Shown: positions 25,669 through 33,090 of the stretch, one piece after another
Layout: each line of letters opens with the position of its first letter
How positions within the stretch are numbered: position 1 is the first letter of the stretch
IMG/VR virus record: IMGVR_UViG_3300018080_000054
Coordinates: 1 to 42,505 of that record
Reading direction: 5' to 3' (one strand)
From: a virus
Length of the DNA stretch: 42,505 nt
Notes under the pieces: model-generated
The model's database searches: none
What the model saw: only the letters and a program-made list of their open reading frames with translations
What the model was told of the DNA's origin: nothing
Program-made: the position numbers and the translations under genes

Positions 25669-26385
25669 ATGGTTTTTGCACAAACAAACTCTCCAGTTTC
25701 AAGGCCTAATATTTCAAGTTCGGCCTACATGGGAAATTCAAATTGGAACTATAATATGGGTCCAGTTTGGGGAGAAATAACTACTCCTGGCGGAGGAGCA
25801 GATCCCAACTACAGCCACCCAATGTTTGGACAAGTCCCTCTTGCAACATTCACAGATGTAACAGATCCCGACGGTCAAATGCGAGCAGGGCTAAGAAGCT
25901 CTATAGATCAGGCACCTCTTGAAGCACTTCGAGCAAGAGCTAGAAATCCACTACAGCCAGGTTTCAACGAAGCTGCTCAAATGGCAAATGTTGCAGGTAT
26001 GTATAGGATGCAAGATGCTAGTAAACAAAGAAGAAAAGCATTATCACGCCCAGGATCAATTCAGAACAGAATGGAGACTATGGAGCAAACTGCACCGTTA
26101 AGAACACAAGCAGCTATGGGGCAAATGGGCAATCTATACGACGCTTATAAACAATCCGGAAGACAATATGCTCAAGAGATGATGGCACAACCTGGCCGTG
26201 AGATGGCAGCACTTCAACCACAAATGTACAACATCAAGAATGCAATGGATGAAGCTGCATTGGCCGATCAGACAAGGTTGTCTAACTGGATGGAACAGCA
26301 AAAGGCCTATGCAGGTGCGAAGACTGGTAATGCCTATATTGAAAGCGGGAGAAATCCTGGAATTTTAGGAATGTTTGGACTGTAG
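25669..26385 (+). CDS. Probable internal virion protein (Met/Gln/Ala-rich)
   Basis: A 238-aa protein. A Pro/Asn/Gly-rich N-terminal region (residues 1-65) is followed by long helices rich in Ala, Gln, Met and Arg (RMQDASKQRRKALSRPG; YAQEMMAQPGREMAALQPQM), a composition seen in ejection proteins. aggagg precedes the ATG. It lies between two similarly composed genes with 9-nt gaps. No family is recognised. Confidence 0.65.
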   Translation: MVFAQTNSPVSRPNISSSAYMGNSNWNYNMGPVWGEITTPGGGADPNYSHPMFGQVPLATFTDVTDPDGQMRAGLRSSIDQAPLEALRARARNPLQPGFNEAAQMANVAGMYRMQDASKQRRKALSRPGSIQNRMETMEQTAPLRTQAAMGQMGNLYDAYKQSGRQYAQEMMAQPGREMAALQPQMYNIKNAMDEAALADQTRLSNWMEQQKAYAGAKTGNAYIESGRNPGILGMFGL

Positions 26386-26394
26386 GAGATATAT

Positions 26395-26886
26395 ATGAAT
26401 CCAATGCTTATAGGTGCTCTTGTTGGAGCAGGTAAAAATTTTCTTTTTGATCAACCCCGAGAAAACAGACAACGACAACTTGCTGCTACCCAAGCAGCTT
26501 ATTCACCTTGGACAGGTATACAGCCTGGAGCAATCCAAGAAGCTGATCTTTTTGGATCATCGTTGCAAGGTGCAACCCTTGGAGGTCTCTGGGATAAAAT
26601 GGGTGGAAAGTTGGAAGATGAAATGGGTGATAAAGGCACTACAACTGTCGCCAGAAGTACCCAAGCCGCAGCAGGTGCTAAACCTAATACGGCCTCACTA
26701 GGTGCTCAGTATATGCAGCAAGCTCCCCAAGCACCAATGCAAAATCCAATGAATCCGATGCCTGACTTGAATCTTATGACTCAACCCTTTCACAATTATG
26801 TGCAGCCGTTGAGCAATCCATATGCAAAAGACTATGTAACTCAGCCGCAAGTCAATCAAACTATGTCTGCATGGGGATACTTCTAG
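26395..26886 (+). CDS. Probable small internal virion protein
   Basis: A 163-aa protein. The N-terminus is a short hydrophobic Gly/Ala strip (MLIGALVGAGKNFLF). The rest is low-complexity, rich in Gln, Ala, Pro, Met and Asn (MQQAPQAPMQNPMNPMPDLNLM), so probably flexible. taggagatata precedes the ATG. Composition and spacing match its neighbours, which supports a shared role in DNA ejection. Confidence 0.62.
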   Translation: MNPMLIGALVGAGKNFLFDQPRENRQRQLAATQAAYSPWTGIQPGAIQEADLFGSSLQGATLGGLWDKMGGKLEDEMGDKGTTTVARSTQAAAGAKPNTASLGAQYMQQAPQAPMQNPMNPMPDLNLMTQPFHNYVQPLSNPYAKDYVTQPQVNQTMSAWGYF

Positions 26887-26895
26887 GAGATAAAA

Positions 26896-27642
26896 ATGGA
26901 CACACTTCAATTACTTAGAGAATACAATCAAAAGGCATTAAACAATATGCCAGAGAGACAAACTCGCGGAGAGTGGGCCACACCTCTGACTTTGGCCGCT
27001 GCTTCGGATACTTGGAGTGGGTCCAGATTAGTTCCTATTGTTCAAAATGAAATGCCGGTGCAGCAAGACCCTCTTGAGAATCTTAGAAAGCTTGCACAAG
27101 TTGAACAGTATGCACTTCAAAACGAACTCGCTAAAGAACGGATTGGGTTGGAAAGAGATAAGCTGGCAATGTTGAAAGCTAAATCAGGTGCAGGGAAACC
27201 ACTTACACCCCAGCAAATTATTGCAGCTAATGCGGCCAGAGAGATTGTACAAGCGGAAGGGATGCTACCTAGCTCAGCAGATATTGCTAGACAAGGAGCG
27301 CCCGGAATAGTTTCCAAATTTTTAAAGTATGATGATGCTCAACAGTTCGATCAAGCTGAAAAAATTGGTGCCGAAGCATATATTAGGGCCATGATGCCTG
27401 GAAAGACACCCGACGAAAAACTTATTAAAGAAGTTCGTAGCCGACTTTATCCTCAAAAATTTGATACTAAAGAAACTATCATGGAAAAGAAAAGACTTCG
27501 CCAACAGGCTTTAAATACTGCGGCTCAACTAGGAAATATGCAAGCTGCTCCTATGCTACCTACTAAGCTAGAACAAAAGGAAGGTAGAAAAGATGTCGGT
27601 AAAACTCTCCTTCAGAAATTCCAATCTTTAAGGGGTAACTAA
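26896..27642 (+). CDS. Helical protein, probable internal virion component
   Basis: A 248-aa protein, largely alpha-helical. Residues ~60-95 form a long coiled coil (LRKLAQVEQYALQNELAKERIGLERDKLAML), and the remainder is mixed basic/acidic helices. ctaggagataaaa precedes the ATG. The last base of its stop is the first base of the next start (TAATG), so it is coupled to the large 687-aa protein. No family is recognised. Confidence 0.65.
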   Translation: MDTLQLLREYNQKALNNMPERQTRGEWATPLTLAAASDTWSGSRLVPIVQNEMPVQQDPLENLRKLAQVEQYALQNELAKERIGLERDKLAMLKAKSGAGKPLTPQQIIAANAAREIVQAEGMLPSSADIARQGAPGIVSKFLKYDDAQQFDQAEKIGAEAYIRAMMPGKTPDEKLIKEVRSRLYPQKFDTKETIMEKKRLRQQALNTAAQLGNMQAAPMLPTKLEQKEGRKDVGKTLLQKFQSLRGN

Positions 27643-29705
27643 TGGATGAATTATTAAACCAACTAGATTCTTTACCCGAAGATCAGTTAAAGCAATATTG
27701 GGATTCTCTTACTGAAGATGAAAGGTTAGAGCTTGAAACTCTAGCTGCTCAAAGAGAAAGACCAACAATTCAAATGCCTCCGGAAAAACCTTCTAAATAC
27801 GAAGGAATCAATACTAGAGTTAAAAATCCAGATATTTCAGCAATTGATCGTATGGTAGTAAAGAACCTATCAAACGACTCCTCTGCTTCAATAAACTATC
27901 TTCAAAAGAATTATCCTGATTTGGAATTCACAAAAGTAGATAACGATATTTTTGCGAGGAAAAGAGGTTCAAATAATGAATATACTGCCTTAGATCCCGA
28001 TTTTGATATTAAAGACTTTTCTAGCTATGCAGATATTCCTCAAGATATTGGGGATATTGCTTTTAATGCTCTTCAAGGTGTAGGCGAAGGTGTGGCCACA
28101 ACTGCTGGAGCTGTAATGGGGGCACCAGCAGGATTGCCTGGAATTCTTGCTGGCGGTATGGCCGGAGGAGCTGCTGCGGGTGCTGCTGGGGAGGCCCTAA
28201 GACAACAACTAGGAAAATGGGCCGGAATCCCACAAGAGATAAATCCCGAGCAAGTTCAAACGTCTGCACTCTTAGGAGGTTTGCCAGTACCTTTACTTGG
28301 AGTCGGTAAGGCCGGAGCAAAAGGGTTAGGGAAATCTTTGGCTAACTCTCCTAAGCTTGCTGGGTTTGTAGAGTCTGGGGTTATTAGTCCCATGGCAGAT
28401 GCAGGTGAATCACTTGTTAAGATGGCAGGGGAAAAATTGGCCCAAATAAGTCCCGAGGTACTCGAAAGAGCTGTTAAACGTCCAGCAATGATGGAGGCCA
28501 TAGAAGCTGTAGGACCAAAAAATTATGCAAACGATGCTCTTAGACAAACCGAAGAGGCCTTAGTAGATCAAGGTCGTAAAATAGGTCAACAGATTGGAGA
28601 GTTATATGCTCAAGAAGGTAAAAATATTGATATCTCTCCTGTTAAAAGCATTATTACTGATGAGATTGAGAGATTAGAAACTAAGCAAATCAAAAGCGGC
28701 TTAGCAAAAGAAGATCAGATGCTACTGGAAGGTCTCACAAAAGAGCTTGAAAATGTATTTCAGGTTAATAAAGCACAAGAAGTTTCTCCTCTAACTTGGT
28801 CAGATATCTTTGCAGATAGAAAACTTAGTCAGAAGTATAAGTCAGAACTGAATACAGCTATGAGATCAAATGAGGACATAGTTAATAAAGTTGCATTAAT
28901 TGATGGGAAACCTATCTTTCCAGATAAGCCTATTGAGAAATTCATCAATGAGGACTCTATACCGGCTCCTCGATTTTTCGATATTAAGAAAGACTTAGGA
29001 GCTTTAGATCGTAGACTAAAAGACAAATTTGCTTTTGATAATCCGGCCTATGCCAAGCAGATTTCAGGAATTATAGGTAAGGCCTCTAAAAAAATTAATG
29101 ATGTGGCCAAAGAAATTATTCCTGAGTCTGGAGAGTTAGGTAAGAAATATCATGACAATTTACGAATGCAGAAATTTTTAGCAGATAGCTTCCGTGATAA
29201 AAGAAAAGTTTCAGGAATGTTAGAACCTGAGGCATTTATTAATAAAGGCGATCAGAAGCTCACTAGAGCATCTCTCCCTAATACTAAGAATCCAGATTTA
29301 GATCCTCGCTATCAAAAAATGAAGCAAATAGCCCAAGAGACTGGAATTGATTTGACTGATGTAGGTAAGGATTTAAAAGGCTATGAATTTGCTACGAATG
29401 CCGGAGTCCACCAATTCAGTAGAGCAGGGACTACATCAACCTCTAAGACAAATATTATCAATAACATTTCAAGAGCGGCCGGAATGTCTTTGGCCAAGTC
29501 TTTAGGAATTCCTAGTTCTTTAGGTTATGCAGGTGGTACCATAGCAGGGACAATGCTTGCTTCTCCATTGGCCTTTAAAAACTATATGCAATCTGTAGGT
29601 AAATTAGGAAATCAAGGCTTTAATGCTCAGGAAGCACAATTCCTTATGAATCTTGGAATTAATCCTTGGGCCATTGAACAACAAGCAGCAAGTGAACAAA
29701 AATGA
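27642..29705 (+). CDS. Large probable ejection protein with glycine-zipper segment
   Basis: A 687-aa protein, the largest of this run. An acidic N-terminus (residues 1-45, LLNQLDSLPEDQLKQYWDSL) is followed by a charged region. Residues ~145-190 are a Gly/Ala-rich hydrophobic strip (GVGEGVATTAGAVMGAPAG; GGMAGGAAAGAAGEAL), a glycine zipper that could insert into membranes. Residues ~250-560 are long helices, and a second Gly/Ala strip lies near 640. This resembles P22 gp16/gp20-type injection proteins in design; homology is not shown. It is the probable channel-former for DNA delivery. Confidence 0.7.
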   Translation: MDELLNQLDSLPEDQLKQYWDSLTEDERLELETLAAQRERPTIQMPPEKPSKYEGINTRVKNPDISAIDRMVVKNLSNDSSASINYLQKNYPDLEFTKVDNDIFARKRGSNNEYTALDPDFDIKDFSSYADIPQDIGDIAFNALQGVGEGVATTAGAVMGAPAGLPGILAGGMAGGAAAGAAGEALRQQLGKWAGIPQEINPEQVQTSALLGGLPVPLLGVGKAGAKGLGKSLANSPKLAGFVESGVISPMADAGESLVKMAGEKLAQISPEVLERAVKRPAMMEAIEAVGPKNYANDALRQTEEALVDQGRKIGQQIGELYAQEGKNIDISPVKSIITDEIERLETKQIKSGLAKEDQMLLEGLTKELENVFQVNKAQEVSPLTWSDIFADRKLSQKYKSELNTAMRSNEDIVNKVALIDGKPIFPDKPIEKFINEDSIPAPRFFDIKKDLGALDRRLKDKFAFDNPAYAKQISGIIGKASKKINDVAKEIIPESGELGKKYHDNLRMQKFLADSFRDKRKVSGMLEPEAFINKGDQKLTRASLPNTKNPDLDPRYQKMKQIAQETGIDLTDVGKDLKGYEFATNAGVHQFSRAGTTSTSKTNIINNISRAAGMSLAKSLGIPSSLGYAGGTIAGTMLASPLAFKNYMQSVGKLGNQGFNAQEAQFLMNLGINPWAIEQQAASEQK

Positions 29706-29716
29706 AGGAAGAATGT

Positions 29717-29917
29717 ATGAAAGAAAAAATGATGGGTAAGTTTGAAGAGTATGAAGTTAAATCAGCGGCAGATACTCTTCAACGAGCAATGGAAATTAAG
29801 GCCAATGCTCCTCTTATGAAAGAAGTGAAAAAGATCCTCAAGAAAAAAATTGAATCAATCGAGGATCTTAAGAAACTAGCTAATGAAAAAATGCATGAAG
29901 AAGAGGATATGGATTAA
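29717..29917 (+). CDS. Small charged helical protein at the end of the late block
   Basis: The product is 66 aa from ATG 29717, which has aaggaag at the right distance. An in-frame ATG at 29702 (71 aa) overlaps the previous stop but lacks a ribosome site. The protein is a Lys/Glu/Met-rich helix with an acidic end (HEEEDMD) and is not recognised. Its stop shares bases with the stop of the opposing 139-aa gene (TTAA at 29914-29917), so no terminator separates the two operons. Confidence 0.65.
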   Translation: MKEKMMGKFEEYEVKSAADTLQRAMEIKANAPLMKEVKKILKKKIESIEDLKKLANEKMHEEEDMD

Positions 29918-30333
29918 ACATCCATTATAGGTGCGAGAAGTCTGAGCATCTTTGGAGATAGCTCGGCCTTTTCAAATTCGCTTACTGTAAAAGGTTTCAT
30001 TTCAATTTCTATTTCAGTTGCAAAAAATTCTTCAAGCTTTTTTAAATACTCTTCCCTGTTAGCACCTTCTTTCAAAACAGGGATGGGTTTTTTAATCCCC
30101 TGATCTTCCACCATTTCAACTTTCATCTGTCCATTTTCATCTACTTCCGCAAAGTCTTGTAATACGGTGTCATATATTTTCTTCCCACTTGCAATTTCAA
30201 CCTGTATTTTTTGTCTTAATTTATTAAGTTTCATAGAAGTTTTTATTGGTAAATTTCTACTGCCATCAAGAACTTCTAAAGCTCCCCAAAATAAATCGTT
30301 ATTTAAGTGCCCTAAAGTCATTTTAATACTCAT
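29914..30333 (-). CDS. Hypothetical protein, last gene of the replication operon
   Basis: A 139-aa protein. It resembles, by general pattern only, small phage proteins of the DUF1617 type: an N-terminal LNNDLFWGALEVLDGSRNLPIKTSMKLNKL segment, a central DENGQ beta turn, and an acidic C-terminal helix. The role is unknown. cggaggttgt precedes the ATG, which overlaps the helicase stop by 4 nt, so it is co-translated with the SNF2-like helicase. Confidence 0.7.
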   Translation of the reverse strand: MSIKMTLGHLNNDLFWGALEVLDGSRNLPIKTSMKLNKLRQKIQVEIASGKKIYDTVLQDFAEVDENGQMKVEMVEDQGIKKPIPVLKEGANREEYLKKLEEFFATEIEIEMKPFTVSEFEKAELSPKMLRLLAPIMDV

Positions 30334-31541
30334 ACAACCTCCGTAATTACTTTTAACTTATCTTCAATTTGTTTAAATATTTTAAAGTCTGTTGCTGAAG
30401 AGAATAGGTAGTGTATAGTACACCGCCTTGTTTGTCCTATTCGATGTATTCTTTTTTCAGCTTGCAATAGATCGGCAGGTACCCAAGGGTAATCGTTAAA
30501 AACTAAATTGCTAGAGGCCGTTAAAGTGACACCTGTTGAAAGTGTTCCAATTGTGGCCACTATTGTATGGATAACTCCAGCTTGAAAATTTTTAACCGCT
30601 CTATCTCTGTCGTCCATTGAAGTAGATCCTGTAATAGCTGCACAGTTATGGCCCCACTGAGTTTTAAAATATTTGACCACATCCACATGATCCGTAAAGA
30701 GAACTATTTGTTCTCCTTGATCTATAAGATCATTAACATAAAACTTAGTTCTTGGAGCTTTGGCCAAAGCATGAACCGCTTTTACAGTCATTAGATGAGA
30801 GTTTTTCTTACCACCATTATAATTACCCCAAGCAGCTTCTAAATCTTCTTCTTTTTTCTCTGTAGAACATTTCAAGTTAATATGTTTCCTAGTGAGAGGC
30901 GGTAGATCTACCTTATCAGCGAGACGGCGGAGATACTTATCTCTAAGCAGTCTTTTCAATTCTGGAATATTCCTCATACCTTGAAATTTCTGAATGACTT
31001 GGCCTCTAACTCTTACCGGATACATATCCATAAAATGTCTTTGAAATTCCCAGTAATTCATTTTCATCTTAATGCCGTTAGTGCCACTAGGACACATACT
31101 AAGCATTTTGAGCAAAGTCCAAAACTCTCCAACTCGATTCTTTATTGGAGTCCCTGTTAAAAGAAAAAGGTACTCCGGTTTTACATTGTGGAGGAAACTG
31201 AAAAATGCTCCAGTTCTATTTGATTTTGGATTTTTAAGATAGTGAGCTTCATCGCAAATAACCACATCGAAGTCATAGTTTGGAAACTTCATTCTGTTTA
31301 AAGATGTGTATGATAGGATTTGCATATCCTGGGCAAAGTCATGGCCACAGTGCTTTCTTGCCTCATCGTACCAATTATTTTTCAAGAAAGCCGGGCAGAC
31401 GACAAGGACTTGGCCCTGGGCACGCTTGGCAGCTTCTAATGCCTGGACAGTTTTACCAAGTCCCATCTCATCGGCTAAAAGCATATACTTACGTTGAAGT
31501 AATTTCTTTACGCCTTTTTCTTGAAATTCATATAGTTTCAT
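30330..31541 (-). CDS. SNF2-like DEAH helicase / DNA translocase
   Basis: A 403-aa ATPase with the full superfamily 2 SNF2 motif set. Motif I is DEMGLGKT (24-31), motif II DEAH (97-100) and motif III LTGTP (128-132). The C-terminal RecA lobe has ITGSTS and FQAGVIHTIVATIGTLSTGVTL, and motif VI is QAEKRIHRIGQT near 361-372. It is compact, lacking the extra domains of cellular SNF2 remodelers. Phage relatives are thought to help replication, recombination or displacement of bound proteins. It overlaps both neighbours by 4 nt (ATGA), so it is part of the replication operon. Confidence 0.9.
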   Translation of the reverse strand: MKLYEFQEKGVKKLLQRKYMLLADEMGLGKTVQALEAAKRAQGQVLVVCPAFLKNNWYDEARKHCGHDFAQDMQILSYTSLNRMKFPNYDFDVVICDEAHYLKNPKSNRTGAFFSFLHNVKPEYLFLLTGTPIKNRVGEFWTLLKMLSMCPSGTNGIKMKMNYWEFQRHFMDMYPVRVRGQVIQKFQGMRNIPELKRLLRDKYLRRLADKVDLPPLTRKHINLKCSTEKKEEDLEAAWGNYNGGKKNSHLMTVKAVHALAKAPRTKFYVNDLIDQGEQIVLFTDHVDVVKYFKTQWGHNCAAITGSTSMDDRDRAVKNFQAGVIHTIVATIGTLSTGVTLTASSNLVFNDYPWVPADLLQAEKRIHRIGQTRRCTIHYLFSSATDFKIFKQIEDKLKVITEVV

Positions 31542-32398
31542 AAGTCTTTAGTTGATAAGCAGCTAATTCCCAAACTCTTGTCTGTAAAGTTAGAACCGTG
31601 ACATCTCGACCAATAAGGACATGGGCGAAAGTAATTAAAGCAGGCCTGATAATTTTTCATCGGCTTAACTTTCCCATCCTTTAACTTTATGGCCAATTTT
31701 TGAATGTCTAAATGGTCCTTATAAAACTTCTTAGGATCAAGCAACTTTACTGGCACCGAATAGTCATACGAATCCACTGCTTTAAACATACGCTTTACAA
31801 ATGCAGCGTCTGATTCATTTACCCGGGGGTTTGCTTTAGATTTTGTAGTGACTCTATACCGGATGCCTGCAAACTTCTTAGGATCAAGTCCTAATTCCTC
31901 TGCAATTTGATCTTTGAAATAGCTGTATAGATTTAGCTGTGTATCGCGGTGTAGTCTCACACCAGTATCTTTACTAATCATAGATGCTGTCTTGAGATCA
32001 CCAATCCACCACTCTTTCGTTTCAGGGTTTCCTAAGATCACATCCGCAAAACCTAGATATTCTTCAGAGTTTAAAGGAACCTCACAGGCCAAAACATGAA
32101 GACCTGACTCTTTGTGGAGCTTCACATATTTTAGAACCATTGCAATAACGAGCAATTTATCTCTGGTAGATAAGTAGTAGTTCTCAGCGGCCTCTTCTGC
32201 TAGCTTGCTAACGTCTTTATCGGTATGTCCGTTGGTCTCTAGTATAAAATGAAAGGCCTTACCAACATCGAGTGCATTAGTGTCATCTTGATAATCAATG
32301 TCAATATCGGCCTGTTCAACTTTGTAGTAGTAGTATCTTTGAGTGCAGGACTTAATAAGCCCTGCACTCGAATAAGATAGCTTAGTCATCCATGTCAT
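31538..32398 (-). CDS. Cas4/RecB-like PD-(D/E)XK nuclease with probable iron-sulfur cluster
   Basis: A 286-aa protein with the RecB-family nuclease motifs: H50 (GKAFH), E106, D119 in GFADVIL, D134-L-K136 in WWIGDLKTAS, and Q154 in TQLNLYSYF. Four cysteines (C18 near the N-terminus; C253, C260 and C266 near the C-terminus) are placed like the 4Fe-4S ligands of Cas4 and AddB. Such nucleases trim single-stranded or end-resected DNA. There is no CRISPR array or other cas gene here, so this is a phage recombination/replication exonuclease, not CRISPR adaptation. It overlaps the SSB gene by 17 nt. Confidence 0.88.
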   Translation of the reverse strand: MTWMTKLSYSSAGLIKSCTQRYYYYKVEQADIDIDYQDDTNALDVGKAFHFILETNGHTDKDVSKLAEEAAENYYLSTRDKLLVIAMVLKYVKLHKESGLHVLACEVPLNSEEYLGFADVILGNPETKEWWIGDLKTASMISKDTGVRLHRDTQLNLYSYFKDQIAEELGLDPKKFAGIRYRVTTKSKANPRVNESDAAFVKRMFKAVDSYDYSVPVKLLDPKKFYKDHLDIQKLAIKLKDGKVKPMKNYQACFNYFRPCPYWSRCHGSNFTDKSLGISCLSTKDL

Positions 32399-32813
32399 CC
32401 AGGCTGTAGTCTTCAGTCTTATCAGGAGTTATGCTGGTTTGACTTACTGGCTCTGTAGGCCTGGAATTTTCATGGTCGATAGCTAACTTAAATTGATGCG
32501 CTTTATCTCCGGCAAATGCCCCTTTAGTCAAAGTATCTTGCCCGGCGTATGAAATTTGAACCTTCATACCTGGCCGTACAAAATTTTTGATTAAATATGA
32601 TAAATGTCCAGAGTGATTTAACACTGTGATACCGTCTTCAGTCTCGAAATCTAAATTTGGCTTTGTTCCTTCTTTGTCGTACTTATTGGGCGATGTACCA
32701 ATGTAAATCCCCTCTACAAGTACCTCTCCGACTTTAAACCTGGGCTGCTTAGTCGTCTTGTCCGAGTATCCGCCCTTGTAAGTCTTCTGTGTCTTTACTT
32801 CTTCGAAAGCCAT
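32382..32813 (-). CDS. Probable single-stranded DNA-binding protein
   Basis: A 143-aa protein. The core (residues ~25-110) has the strand pattern of an OB fold, including VGEVLVEGIYIGTSPNKYDKEG, ITVLNHSGHLSYLIKN and MKVQISYAGQDTLTKGAFAG. The tail is short and acidic, ending EDYSLDDMDD, the hallmark of SSB proteins that recruit partners. The tail and its position between the polymerase and nuclease genes support the call; the core is too diverged to prove by eye. A strong aggagggg site lies before the ATG, so high expression is expected, as an SSB needs. Confidence 0.72.
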   Translation of the reverse strand: MAFEEVKTQKTYKGGYSDKTTKQPRFKVGEVLVEGIYIGTSPNKYDKEGTKPNLDFETEDGITVLNHSGHLSYLIKNFVRPGMKVQISYAGQDTLTKGAFAGDKAHQFKLAIDHENSRPTEPVSQTSITPDKTEDYSLDDMDD

Positions 32814-33090
32814 TTTCCCCTCCTAATTCTTTTACTTCTTTTAATTCGTTTTTCACTTCGTTAATAGAGGTGAGTAGCAGACGATACTCTTTCGATCTTA
32901 TTTTGTCTTGTCTTATTAGAAAAACTACAAGGTTTAAAAAATGATTTAGTGTGGTCACTAACTCCATTTTAGCTTCAGGTGTTTTACCTTTACCAAATTC
33001 TGCTAGTTCCGCTAAGGCCCTAATAGATTTTGCAGCTTGTTCAGCTACTTCATCTTTTTCAGAAGTATTTTTTGAATCTGTTGTAATCAC
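32749..33090 (-). CDS. Small helical protein between polymerase and SSB
   Basis: The product is 113 aa from a GTG at 33090, chosen because aaaggag lies 5 nt upstream. Earlier in-frame starts (ATG 33105, TTG 33108) lack a ribosome site. It overlaps the polymerase end by 32 nt and the SSB start by 65 nt. The protein is helical (IRALAELAEFGKG; LNHFLNLVVFLIRQDKIRSKEYRLLLTSINEVKNELK) and unrecognised. A replication accessory role is inferred from position. Confidence 0.65.
   Translation of the reverse strand: MITTDSKNTSEKDEVAEQAAKSIRALAELAEFGKGKTPEAKMELVTTLNHFLNLVVFLIRQDKIRSKEYRLLLTSINEVKNELKEVKELGGENGFRRSKDTEDLQGRILGQDD

Noticed and set aside
31538-32398. CRISPR adaptation gene cas4
   Set aside because: The nuclease has Cas4-like motifs and cysteines, but no cas1/cas2, no repeat-spacer array and a replication-operon setting. 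A phage RecB-type nuclease fits better.
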